A DNA stretch of 64,000 nt, taken from Tritrichomonas musculus. Lineage: Eukaryota > Parabasalia > Tritrichomonadida > Tritrichomonadidae. Of the stretch, positions 10,915 through 21,445 are shown in pieces. The notes beneath the pieces were generated by a model that saw nothing but the letters and a program-made list of their open reading frames with translations, was not told the DNA's origin and did not search any database. The stretch lies in NCBI GenBank assembly GCA_039105265.1, contig JAPFFF010000005.1, positions 4,883,501 to 4,947,500 of the forward strand. Reading direction: 5' to 3'. Both the position numbers and the translations under genes were made by a program. Each line of letters starts with the position of its first letter. The stretch's first letter is position 1.

Positions 10915-11474
10915 TCTTTTCATTAATAAAACTTCAGAGTAAATTGCGTCAAAATCATCAAATTGATATTCAATTTTTATATTAAAATGGGAGAATTTAC
11001 TTCAGTTGTTTCTGAAATTCCCTTGTTCTAAGAATTCTTTCATCGTGAAGTACTTTCGTAACTTTATTAGTGTCAAGCAAAGAGACGAATTTGTTGGGAA
11101 TTTGTTTTTATTATTGGAAAATATGAACAAACCGATTTTTGAATTGAATTCATTTGAAAATGTGAACAAACCGATTTTTAGTAGATTTCATATCACCACG
11201 AGTTTCACATTTTAATCATTCTGACATCACAATCAATTCAATTATTTTGAATGATTTCATTCTAGTTTTTGAATTGAATTCATTTGAATTTCTGAACTTG
11301 AAATTATGTCACTTTTTGAATTTTAAAAAGATGTTCTTCAATCCTATTAGAAATGTTTCATTTTCAATATCATTTTTAATCAATTTTTTTCATTTCCATG
11401 AGAATCAAATAAAATGGATTGTAAAGTATTCAAAAAGTTGTCACATTCATGTTTGTTTCATAAAAGAAAGCATT

Positions 11475-11506
<32 letters not shown>

Positions 11507-11767
11507 GCATATCATGCAAATTCTTTAGATGAAATTGCTCTTTCATTTGTTTTGTCATTTTTTTTTTCCAACGATAAAAACGGTTGGGTTTTCATTTTTA
11601 TTTTTCAAAAAATGTAACCATCTATTTTAATTAGAAAATGAAGATTTTAATGTGACATCATACAAAATTACACAGAGAAATGCAATAAATATTGTATGTT
11701 TTCATAAAATAATATGCGCATTTGTAGATTTTTTGATGTAAATTCGTGTGTTAGATAAGCATTCACT
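10915..11767. other. Intergenic DNA with short duplications and T30
   Basis: Contains near-duplicate segments (GAACAAACCGATTTTT near 11125 and 11163; GAATTGAATTCATTTGA near 11142 and 11270) and a run of 30 T at 11476-11505. Short frames here have biased, spacer-like composition and are not supported as genes. Confidence 0.5.
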
Positions 11768-13012
11768 TATTTTGTTATACGACTTGCAAGGATTTCAAAG
11801 CTTGCGTAGGCTGCATTGATTTCGTTGCCATTCAGTGACGAAATCCCACTGAACGATGAAGCTTTTCTTTGTTTTTCTAGACCGAGTTGACCACAAAAAA
11901 TATTTCCACGCCCAAAGACGCGACCTTACTTGTTAACGGTCACACATGTGCCTGACACCCAGATTATTTCTTAACCTGACAGTTCTGAAACGGTAAAAAA
12001 ATTCAGAACATTGCTTTCTTTTTGAACAGACTCGGCCATTTGAACTCAATATAAAGATTGAGTATTCACAGCGCGCGGCACTGACTGCCTTCTCTTCATC
12101 TGGAAGGCAAACAGATTTGATTTTTGAACTGGTGAACGGTTGATGAAGAATACTTCACCTTTATTACTGATCGCTGCGGAATGTAGATGACCATCGAAAA
12201 GTGACACTGGTTGTTCATTTATTTATTCCAATGTCACAGAGAATGAGATGCCTCAATCAAACGGCTGAAGCAGGATCAAGCTGGCGACCGCTGCCATCTC
12301 TGATCGAGAACTCCGTGAATCCTGTGATTTCATTTCGGAAGAGTTTCACACATTTGGCTATTATAATTGTTGCCAATTGGCAGTAGTTTGCTGCTTCTTG
12401 TCGCTTGGACTGAGTGTTTACAATAAACTGAGAATGATAGTGAAGATGGATCGATGGACAACTTTTGATGAGGTCTACCGATATAATTTTGGTTTGGTTT
12501 TGCACCAAGATGATTGTTGTAACCACTTCCACTAACCATGATTGTGTGTGAATATGGTTTCATATCACTTCTCACTCTGAATAAATTTGACTTTTCTTTT
12601 GATTTTGATATTTCTTCATTTGTTTTAAGAAAGATGTTCATTTATTTCTTTTAATTTTCTTTCTTCATTTTGATGCTGTTTTTTTTCATTTCGCATTTCA
12701 GTGTTGATTTTTTGTTCTTCTTCAAGTTTGTTTGAAAGTTCTTCTATCTTTTATTATTATTTCTGTTTCCTTCAATTTATTTCTTATTAATTCAATTAAA
12801 AATATTGGATTAATTATTCCTCAATTGGTCATCTAATTATTTCTTCTGGATTTATTTTCATTTTCTTTTAAACAATCAAAAAGGAATTCAATGAATTCTT
12901 TCTTATCTTTTTCACTCATGCTTTCAATTTGATTTTGTACCTTGTTGATGATTTGATATAAAACTGGCACTGGAAGAGAAACCAATTTTTTTCGTTTGAT
13001 ATATTTAAAAAA
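11768..13012 (-). pseudogene. Decayed RCC1-like repeat gene
   Basis: Read 5' to 3' on the minus strand, conceptual fragments appear in order. First comes a helical segment (SLPVPVLYQIINK... KEFIEFLFDCLKENENKS, about 13012-12840), then a Lys/Glu/Gln-rich linker, then blades with the RCC1 look: MVSGSGYNNHLGAKP, QKLSIDPSSLSFSVYCKHSV, KLLPIGNNYNSQ, FSIRDGSGRQLDPASAV, PVSLFDGHLHSAAIS, GRVFGRGNIFCGQLGL, EINAAYASFEI. They change frame and contain several stops, so no intact product is possible. The order matches, from memory, a large trichomonad family with a BTB-like N-terminus, coiled coil and RCC1 propeller. This explains why the stretch has more G and C than its surroundings. Confidence 0.7.
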
Positions 13013-13139
13013 AATCGGTTGTTATTTTTTCTAATATTTATAAACTACCCCAAATAATAGAGGTATCTGAAATTTCTCTTATCAAAGTATAATAGGCTTC
13101 CACTTCTGTTTAATTGTAATAATATCGTATAGCAATCTG

Positions 13140-14160
13140 ATCATCAAAGCATAATTTGTCAAATCTACAGGCGCTATGATATCTAATTTCAAAGCATATT
13201 TTCCTTCAGCTATTGCTTTCGTTTTTTAGCTTGTAAATTTATTATCAGCAGTATTTAAAGCATTTGTTGTTGCATTTATTATTCATAATAATTACTTTGC
13301 ATCTGGTCATTTGATATATAATTCTCCTTGATATATTGCTCTAAATCATACACTATAGATTTAATTGAATACTCATTATTGGCTTCTTCTTTCGTATACA
13401 GATTATCCGCATTTACCATACTATTTTTAATTTCATCTAATGCTTCATTTACTTCATCAACAGTTGGAAAATCATTTAATATAGATATCATAGCAACATT
13501 ATTATTATGTGAATTAGTAACAAAAACATCAATCACAAGTTTATGCTAAATCATTTTGTGGTAAACGTCACATTCCTCATGCATGAATTTCCTTGTATAA
13601 TATTTTCCCTTGATATCTTGGATGTATGAGTATTTTGAATTGTTATTATATTATTCCAGCTTTAATTGTTCAATCAGTTATCATGTCTTCAGCTTCCAAA
13701 TGGATGTCTCCTTTGAACTATTTGTAATTCACATCTATTGTATTATCTCTAATCAATTCATTCTTTGAAATATTTTCATTCCCATTAATTTCTTCTACTT
13801 TTAATTCCGATAATTAAGATATTTCTTTAATATATCCATGGACTTATTGCATATTTCCTCCGTTGCTCTAATGAATAATGCAGCTTCCTCCGGACAATCA
13901 TATTCATCATCAAATGTTTCATCAGGTAATGTATTCATATTTTTTATCGCACCATTCATATCGAGGAGTTAAATCAGTTGCTGTTTTAATTGAAACTCTA
14001 ACAGCAGGATTCTCAAATAATTCCATTTCACCATGATTGTGATAGCCTGCTTTTCTAAACCACCAATCTCTAAAAAAGTTTCCTTTTCTTTGTAAAATTC
14101 AACCCCTTCTATTTGTTGCCTTTGAAACAGTTTTTATTCGAAATTTGATTCAGTTCTTTA
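13140..14160 (-). pseudogene. Decayed multicopy gene, possibly Maverick-derived
   Basis: The minus strand shows coding fragments in several frames: FRDWWFRKAGYHNHGEMELF and PAVRVSIKTATDLTPRYEWC (14080-13945), then PDETFDDEYDCPEEAALFIR with KSMDILKKYL (13945-13815). After a gap comes a stretch with NDFPTVDEVNEALDEIKNS and ADNLYTKEEANNEYSIKS (13536-13279), then KAIAEGKYALKLDIIAPVDL (to about 13150). Repeated LYTKEEAN-type phrases resemble tail-fibre-like coiled repeats. From memory this resembles a multicopy trichomonad protein that may travel with Maverick/Polinton elements, but I could not check it. Frameshifts and stops rule out function. It lies directly upstream of the RCC1-like remnant on the same strand. 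Confidence 0.55.
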
Positions 14161-14738
14161 AATCATAGATAATTATTCTCTTTTTTATTATATTCCCCAA
14201 AACTCCGCAATATTGTAAAAAATTTTATATCACATTACATATTTTCTTTAAAAACACATTTAGGAATTTCAAAATTATTTTAGAATTGATAATAATTCAT
14301 TTACAATAATTTTTTATAAAAAGATGCTTTAATACGATTGTGAATGAAAATTCAATTAATTATAACAAAAGAAAGATCGACTTTAATTTTAAATTATTTG
14401 TGATAACTCAATGAAAATTAAGTAAATCACTCACTGGTTTTCTGAAATTTTAAAGTTCATTCTTAAAAAGATTATATATAACTTTTTCAAATATCGAAAG
14501 CAACTTTTTGTGTGAAAAGAAAAAAAGTTGACTTCAATATTGGCAAATCTAGAGGGTAATTTTTGAATGATATTCATAGAATTCTTCTCAAATACTAAAA
14601 TAAAAATCTTTCAAAAAGTGAAAGATTTATGTTTTTATAACTTTTTTAAACTGTTTAACATGAAATATTGTGTTCAATTATCAGAAAATTGAGACAGAAC
14701 CACTCACCATAATACCAAAAAGAACAAATAATAAATAT
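14161..14738. other. Intergenic AT-rich DNA
   Basis: No feature recognised. It ends at the left target duplication of the 14747 element. Confidence 0.5.
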
Positions 14739-14746
14739 GATAAATA
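14739..14746. repeat. Target-site duplication, left
   Basis: GATAAATA, identical to 16131-16138 on the other side of the element. Confidence 0.75.
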
Positions 14747-16130
14747 AGAGGTGCGGACATTGACTTCACTTACATTTTGAATTATTAAAATATTTATATC
14801 TTCTGAAATATAAGAATATATATAATATACTTATTATATATTATTTTATAACATTTACATATTTATATAAATCTATCATTAAGTCAAAATAATAGATATT
14901 AATGTCTAAAAATCCATTTTAAGGTTCTCCTTCCCTACAAAAATGTAAATTATTCAATATTGAATTAACTCATAGAATATATAATTCAATAGAGCATTTT
15001 TCGGAAAAAGTTTTGGTGAAAAATAAAAATATTTGGCCTCATCGATTAAATCTTATTTTATTCAAAATTTTATTGAATCTTTAATTCTATGATTTCTATC
15101 TGTAAAAAAACAAAATCGGTAAGATTTCATAAATATATTTTTATTCAATCATTTGAAATATATATCTATATAAATTTTATATTTTAATTCATTTTTAAAA
15201 ACGATATTTATGTATATTTTATTTGTGAAATCTCATTGAATTTAATCTTATGAATTTGAAAGGAGAACCTTAAATCATCGGTTGAAAAACAGCTATCTCG
15301 ACATATGCGCAACGCATGAAAACAAAATGTATAATATATAAAATTATATTATATTACTATATTTATTATAAACTTTATTTTTATCAAAATTATATATATT
15401 ATGAGAAAAGTGCATTTTAATTGTTTTTTTATATTCTTTATTTAGTTAGATACATCATTGAACTAATATTTTTGATTCATTCATTCTTATATAGTTATGA
15501 TAAATTTCGAGTTCTTCCTCATGAAATATAAATTACTTATATAATTATATTTAAAAATAATATAATTAAAAAAATAATAAAAAAAAAAAAAATGTTTTTT
15601 GAATTAAGATAACCAGATTAGGATTCAATTTTTTTCAAAAAAATAATTTATTTTTATCTTAAATTCCTCTTGAAAAATATGTCTTTTTTATATTATATTT
15701 ATCATTAATACTATCATTTAAAAAATATATTTTGAAAGAAAAATGATCTGTCGAGTGGATAGAAGTTTCTATACATTTTTATAAAATTGAAAATTGAATA
15801 CTTTTTCATTCAAATTTTAAGTTATGTGGATTATAAATGATATAAATATTTTAAAATAACATATAAAATAAAAATATAACATTTTTATCATTTTAAACGC
15901 AAAAATTAGAGATTTATTAGTCAATTTATCTATTTCAATAGTTTACGAATAGATCAAAAATATTCAATAGTTTACATATTTTTTTCTCAGAAAAATAAAT
16001 CTAATACTCAACAGCTGCATCGGTGGAACAAAATTTAATAAAATTAATATATTTTTAATCCTTATAAAAAATAATGATTGTATACCAATTTTGGGGAGAA
16101 TCTATTTCACTTCACCGTGTCCACACCTCT
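14747..16130. mobile_element. 1.4 kb hAT-like element with 8-bp target duplication
   Basis: Inverted ends AGAGGTGCGGACA (14747) and the complement of AGAGGTGTGGACA (ending 16130) differ at one base. They are flanked by identical 8-bp direct repeats GATAAATA at 14739-14746 and 16131-16138. An 8-bp duplication with (T)AGAGGTG ends fits hAT; Merlin also makes 8-bp duplications. No transposase frame is present, so it is non-autonomous. A 355-bp element with different ends is inserted at 14919-15273. Confidence 0.8.
14919..15273. mobile_element. 355-bp TTAA-type MITE, copy 1 (nested)
   Basis: Perfect 14-bp inverted ends TTAAGGTTCTCCTT at 14919-14932 and 15260-15273. The whole element is nearly identical to 49649-50004. 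TTAA at both termini may be the target duplication (Kolobok or piggyBac type) rather than part of the element. There is no coding capacity. It lies inside the 14747-16130 element, so it inserted later. Confidence 0.88.
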
Positions 16131-16138
16131 GATAAATA
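16131..16138. repeat. Target-site duplication, right
   Basis: GATAAATA, the partner of 14739-14746. Confidence 0.75.
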
Positions 16139-16708
16139 CTTCTATTTGATATCATAAAAATCATTTCTAATAATCAAACTTTGAATTTTAGGATATATAG
16201 GCTGGAAAAACAAAAAGATCAATTAAATGTGCTTGCAAATATAGAAGTACGAGTGCTCACTTCACATCAAACTTTTTGAATACTCAAACTTGATTTTATC
16301 ATTTCATATTACGAATTATTGTTATAGCAGTGTATATCATTATATTTATGCCAACCAATTGGAATTTTCAACTGATATGAAGGAGATGATAGTATATTTT
16401 AAAGTGATCATAATTCTTATCCTATTTGTATTATGTAGGAATGAAGTATCAATTCATATTTATTATTATTAGTAAAATTAAAATACTAAATATCAAAAAG
16501 AAATAATTTTTTTTTATACTCCGCACATTTTCAAATACACATAATATATTCACTCAATCAGAAAAATATTCTTTTGAAATAAAATCAATAACAAGTAACA
16601 CTAAATGCAAACAATAAATATAAAGAAAAAAAACTCTTTTTTTTTTTTTTTTTTTTTTTTAATTAAAAACTATCATAATTCAAACAAAAACAATAATATA
16701 TAACCAAA
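16139..16708. other. Intergenic AT-rich DNA with T24
   Basis: A T24 tract lies at 16637-16660, just downstream of the AAA-ATPase-like gene. A 60-codon frame at 16290 has no supporting feature and is not called. Confidence 0.5.
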
Positions 16709-19162
16709 TTAACTATTAGACTCAACAACAACATTATTAGCATCTCCATGCGAAGGACCAACTTTGTTATTTACATGTTCCTCATCTCCAGCTCTTTCGA
16801 ATGCCTTCTCAACGTTGAGTTTATTTCTCAATTCTTCCTGTTTGTGAAAAATCCTATCGTTTATAGGCGTCCTTCTCAAAAGCCTCGCACAGCCCTTGAT
16901 TATTTCGTCATCATTTGGAAAGCCGGGATAATGAATTCCAAATATCGATCCAGGCTTGTTGTTGATTATGATGCCTTCCCAAAGATCAACTCCGTTTGGA
17001 TCGATGACGTAAACTTCGTCCTTCAGATGGAATGATGTAAACTTACGACGATCAAAACCGTCCTTTTTTTTCTTAGTGTAATGACTTCCATAGCTTGACA
17101 TTTTGAATTCACGATCATCGTCGTCATCGTCATCCTCAAAATCATCAATTTCTTCTTCTTCTTTGTTTTTGTTGTTGTCGTTGTTGTCATTTGTCTCGTT
17201 GGCGTTGTTTTCTTGAGTGTTTCCTTCTTTAGCTTTGTCCTTGCTGCGAGTGTTGTACGGATTCACGTAGTCAGCAGCAATGACAGTTGGTGCAACTGTA
17301 TTCAAAACAACTGGGCTTGAGATACTTGGTCGGCCAACTTTCCGCTTTTTGTGAGATTTATAACGATCGTGAAAATTGAATGAACCAACACTCAAATCAG
17401 CCCTGCTTTTGCTCTTGTTGCTTGCGAGTAATTCATCTTCGTGGTCGTTTTCAATGTTCATGTTTTCAAGGGCTTCTTCGGAGATGACTTTGCATTCTTG
17501 GCTGTTGAAAACGAAAATGAACTTTTTCACTTTTTCAGAAGGAAAATTAATTGTCTCAATTTCATGCTGACAAATTTTATTAAAAGTTGATTTCAATGAG
17601 TTTGTCACTCTACACTCAAACTGCTTCTTGAATAGTAAAATAAAAAGATGCTGTTCTTGAGTTGATGGCTTCAAAACGACGTAGAAGCACTCGCCATTCG
17701 CGTTTTGATTGCAAAGAGACACATCGAACAAGTTTTGTATGTTTGCAGCCACTCCAAGGACGAGTGTGTGGAAAATTATTTCAGAATTGAATTGACTATG
17801 ATCGAAGAAAGAAAGACATCTTTCAAAATAACCGTTAACGAAACTTTCCATATTCAAAAAGTCGGAAGCAAACAAAAATTCAATGAATTCGTTAAGACAC
17901 AAATTCAATGAATTGAACATCTCAACAACCAGATCATTGAAAGACTCACCAACCTCACAATTTGGAAATTTCAATGTGAAATTCAATTTCCCACAATTTC
18001 TTGAATCCTCAACTTTTTCAATAGTTAAATAGCCATATGACAAAAAAAAGATCCAAATTGACTCCTCATTTTTCACATTACAATCATAAAGAACAGAATT
18101 TCTTGACAATTCTTTTCTGATACATTTTCCTTGAATTAATTTAATTAAAGAATCTTTTATATTCAAATTTCCTTCTTTCAATATTTCTCTCAAAAAGTTG
18201 TTATTAATTGTGCTGAACCAGAAATTTGAAAAGGTATTTGGCTCATTCAAAAAATGTATAATTGAGAAGGGATTATAAATGACTTCACTATTATCTAATA
18301 AATAACCGCCATACCACTTCTCAATTTCATCAATTTTTGATTCAAAATTGTATAATTTCGCCAATTCAAAAACTTCGTCTTTTGTGAAGCCGAAACAATT
18401 TGAATACTTCGTTGATGCCATTGTATAAAAACTGATGTTGTTCGTATACAAAGCAATGTTCATAACACCAGTGATGATTCCCTTCAGCATGCATTTGTTA
18501 TCTTTAAAAGTGGACGAAATGAAATTGAAACAAAAATTTTTAATTTCTTCACAAAAAGTGGACAAACTCCAATTTTCACTGAAGAGGATGTCGTATTCAT
18601 CTAGAATGACTATTGCTCTTTGATTTTCATAGACCTTATTCAAAAAGTTGCATAGATATTGAATAGAATGAATGGCAACAAAATCACTCATGTCAGGCTT
18701 CATTGACTCAACAAAAAGTTTCTCTGTAACGTCGAGGTGATCTGATTCCATCAATTGATTTTTGAATAGAAGATAAATTTGCCATATTTTCATCTTTATT
18801 TGACTCTTTACAAAGTCAAAATCACCGTTTTTTAGGTCATTGAAACTGAGAAAAATGACTGGATGCTGGTTTTGATGCTCCATGATCTCGCGCTCGCTGG
18901 AGATGAAAAGATTGGTGAATAAATGTCGCGTATTTGTGTATTGGTTCGAAAAAAAATAGTCAAGCATGCTCATATTTAAAGTTTTCCCAAAACATTTAGG
19001 GCGAGATATTAATGTCACTTTGTCATAAGATTCCCACCACTCTTTGATAAAATACGTTTTGTCTACATATAGAATATTGCCATTTTCCCGAAGTTGCCTA
19101 AAATCTTCTTGTCCTGATGGCAAATTAATCATTTTCTTGATTTCAGAAATAAACGGTATCAT
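16709..19162 (-). CDS. AAA-ATPase-like protein with chromatin-type C-terminus
   Basis: 817 residues. The N-terminus matches the AAA-ATPase-like family often paired with a DUF1703 nuclease domain: LPSGQEDFRQLRENG then YVDKT (14-36), a Walker A RPKCFGKTL (54-62, Lys60) and a Walker B AIVILDEYD (183-191). The nuclease-like part at about 410-555 has a Leu-Lys-Pro where an active PD-(D/E)XK domain would show Glu-x-Lys (YVVLKP, 494-499), so it is probably inactive. After that come a basic KKRKVGRP (605-612, NLS and AT-hook-like), Asn- and Asp-rich spacers (650-685), and about 60 residues (712-772) that look like a small beta-barrel (VYVIDPNGVDLWEG, FGIHYPGF) of the chromo-barrel/Tudor-knot kind. 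Together this suggests a nuclear DNA- or chromatin-associated ATPase. The family is usual in bacteria and some protists; the fusion is unusual. Confidence 0.87.
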   Translation of the reverse strand: MIPFISEIKKMINLPSGQEDFRQLRENGNILYVDKTYFIKEWWESYDKVTLISRPKCFGKTLNMSMLDYFFSNQYTNTRHLFTNLFISSEREIMEHQNQHPVIFLSFNDLKNGDFDFVKSQIKMKIWQIYLLFKNQLMESDHLDVTEKLFVESMKPDMSDFVAIHSIQYLCNFLNKVYENQRAIVILDEYDILFSENWSLSTFCEEIKNFCFNFISSTFKDNKCMLKGIITGVMNIALYTNNISFYTMASTKYSNCFGFTKDEVFELAKLYNFESKIDEIEKWYGGYLLDNSEVIYNPFSIIHFLNEPNTFSNFWFSTINNNFLREILKEGNLNIKDSLIKLIQGKCIRKELSRNSVLYDCNVKNEESIWIFFLSYGYLTIEKVEDSRNCGKLNFTLKFPNCEVGESFNDLVVEMFNSLNLCLNEFIEFLFASDFLNMESFVNGYFERCLSFFDHSQFNSEIIFHTLVLGVAANIQNLFDVSLCNQNANGECFYVVLKPSTQEQHLFILLFKKQFECRVTNSLKSTFNKICQHEIETINFPSEKVKKFIFVFNSQECKVISEEALENMNIENDHEDELLASNKSKSRADLSVGSFNFHDRYKSHKKRKVGRPSISSPVVLNTVAPTVIAADYVNPYNTRSKDKAKEGNTQENNANETNDNNDNNKNKEEEEIDDFEDDDDDDDREFKMSSYGSHYTKKKKDGFDRRKFTSFHLKDEVYVIDPNGVDLWEGIIINNKPGSIFGIHYPGFPNDDEIIKGCARLLRRTPINDRIFHKQEELRNKLNVEKAFERAGDEEHVNNKVGPSHGDANNVVVESNS

Positions 19163-19701
19163 TTTATATCACATGTCGTGGCCAAAAATATTTTTTATAA
19201 AAAAATGAAGTTTTATTCAAATTAATCAAATATTCATTATTAAAAAATGAATTCCATTATATTTGAATAAAAATTTTATTTGATTTTCATATTTTGAAAT
19301 TATTGAATATTGTATGAAATTGAAATAATACTAATTTTATTACTTTTCACCATATTAAAAAATAAAATTAGCATTTTTATCAATATTATTTGAAATTATG
19401 AAGAATTCAAAGATTTTCCATTTTTTTCTGAATCATTCAAAAAGTTCAAACCATTTTTTCAGTTTCATTGAATGTCCAAAATGCCCAAAAATAAACCTAC
19501 TTTTCAACTTTCTGATGATCACTTTTTATTTAAGTGGTTGTTATGACATTTCATTTGATATTTTTTGAATGCTTTATCGAAATGCTTCCATTAAATTCGT
19601 ATGTTTGACAATTTTATATGTAATATTTCAAAGATATGAACAACCAAATCTTAATTTGGATAATTCTTGATTTCCAGATATTTAAAAATTATCAAAATCC
19701 A

Positions 19702-19750
<49 letters not shown>

Positions 19751-20486
19751 TCAATTAAGCATTACCAAAATCCATTTTTTTATTGGGTTAATCATATTCA
19801 TTATTTCATATATTTTGAATTTTCCCTAATAAATTTGTTTAATTCATTTTGCTTGTATTTTTTTCTCATCTTATTGATATTTAAAATCTAGGGTTGAGTG
19901 TCCACAACTTTTTCAAAGGAGACTGTCCAAAAAGCAACGTATTTTTTTACACCAGCTGTCCACTGTCCAAATCTGTCCATATTTGGACAGCCAATTCAAT
20001 TGTGGACAGCCCCTCAAATTTTGAATTGATATTTGTTTTGATTTGAATCAGACAATTTTTGATTTTTATCGGAATAAATTTTTTATTGCTTTTCAATATT
20101 TGATAATACTCATTTAATTGTTTTCAAAATTTTGGTCAACGTTTTTTCCTCTCCATTTTATTTTAAAAATCAATTGTTATCATTGAAACATTTTGGTTAA
20201 TTAACTAAAGAAAAAACTATCCATCATTTTAGTATACTGCTCTTTCAAATTTTGAGTATTTTCCGACCAAATATAGACGTAAATAACGATTTTCAAAAAA
20301 AGTGACAGAAATAACGTATTTTTTAGAAAAAAATCACTTTTTTAAAGCATTTACCCATTTTTCAGAGATTAACAATAGAAAAAATATATACATTTATTTT
20401 ATATTACTATAATATTAGTTTTTAAAAAACTATAAAAAAATTTTGAATCTTTATTATTTTCAATTTTTAAAACTCATTTTCTCTTT
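19163..20486. other. Intergenic region with T24A25 palindrome and TGTCC cluster
   Basis: Holds a run of 24 T followed directly by 25 A (19702-19750), a perfect palindrome flanked by near-duplicate CAAAATCCATTTTTT segments, and a cluster of seven TGTCC/GGACA motifs at 19899-20009. A poly-Lys frame across the tract is an artefact of composition. No gene is supported. Confidence 0.6.
19702..19750. repeat. T24A25 palindromic tract
   Basis: Uninterrupted T at 19702-19725 and A at 19726-19750. It could extrude as a hairpin. Tracts of this kind may also be hard to sequence exactly. Confidence 0.85.
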
Positions 20487-21439
20487 TTATGAAATTATTT
20501 GTTTTTTTTCTATTTCGTTGTTTTCATCATTTTTTATATTCATATCTACTTTGTTTTGTACTAAAGGATGACCAAATAAATCATCATTTTGGGAATATAA
20601 AAAATCATTGTTTTGAGAGAATACAGAAAAAGTTTGAAGTTCGTTATCACCTTCATTCAAATCAAATTCATTTTGTAATTCAAAATTCACATCATCTAAA
20701 TCATTATCTTCTTTTTTCTTTGTTTTATTTTTTTGTCTACAGAGAAAATAATTCCATCTATTTTTTACAGAGTTCTGGCTTCTTTCAGGAAATGATTTTT
20801 GTATAATTGACCATTTTGGCCCGTTTTCGATATAAAGTTTTTCCAGCAATTCGTCTTCTTCCTTGGTCCATTCTCCTTTAAAATAACCAGGAAATAGATA
20901 GTTGCAATATCTATCACGACATTGCTTTGGTGTTCGTCCTTTTACGAATGATGATATTAATGACCATTGTTTGGTTCCATATTTTTCTGCAAGTGTTTTT
21001 ATTTTTTCATCTTCTTCTGCAGTAAATGGAACTCTTGTTTTTTTATTAAAATTACAATTTTGCTTGTTTGAACTCATATTATATATTCCATTGTGAATAG
21101 GATTTGAAATAAGATTAGAATTCCTTTTTGCTATATCCATACTTGGTTTTCCAGCGTTTCCTTTTGCTTGAAATGAATTTGGCATTGCAGGAGTATTAGC
21201 ATTGGAAATATTCGAAGCTGAATTTTTTTTTGTTTTTTTTTATTCGTTTCTGAGCATTTAGGCTTTATTAATGGGGCACATGAAAGCGTCTGAGGATATG
21301 AAACATAAGATTTAAGGAATAAATTAGCAAATTTTCCAGATCTAGATAATTTTTTTATGAGAGGCTTCATTTCTTCTGGGTCGATTAGTGGCTTCTTTGC
21401 TTTTTTGCTTCTATTGTTGCGATTACTTGAAGAACTCAT
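20487..21439 (-). CDS. R2R3 Myb DNA-binding protein, apparent frameshift
   Basis: A Myb-type transcription factor. The C-terminal frame (21185-20487) has two Myb repeats: PFTAEEDEKIKTLAEKYG with RTPKQCRDRYCNYL, then GEWTKEEDELLEKLYIENG with KNRWNYFLC. The regularly spaced aromatic residues are present, followed by an Asn/Asp-rich acidic tail. Upstream, a frame starting MSSSSNRNNRSKKAKK at 21439 runs into two 9-base T runs (21223-21241 on the plus strand) and leaves register there. A one-base change in either run joins both parts into one protein of about 317 residues. An initiator-like TCATTT sits four bases before the 21439 ATG, supporting that start. If the shift is real the gene is damaged, or translation begins at 21185. 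It is a paralogue of the gene at 23616-24611. Confidence 0.8.
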
Positions 21440-21445
21440 AAATGA
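21440..21445 (-). promoter_or_regulatory. Initiator-like TCATTT of the first Myb gene
   Basis: TCATTT on the minus strand directly precedes the ATG at 21439, leaving a leader of about four bases. Confidence 0.45.

Noticed and set aside
11006-11215. 69-codon frame with duplicated NKPIF segments
   Set aside because: It is made of short near-duplicate DNA segments next to a T30 tract, without a supported start or domain.
16290-16472. 60-codon frame
   Set aside because: No homology features or promoter, composition of translated intergenic DNA.
19667-19891. 74-codon frame with a poly-Phe then poly-Lys run
   Set aside because: Direct translation of the T24A25 tract.
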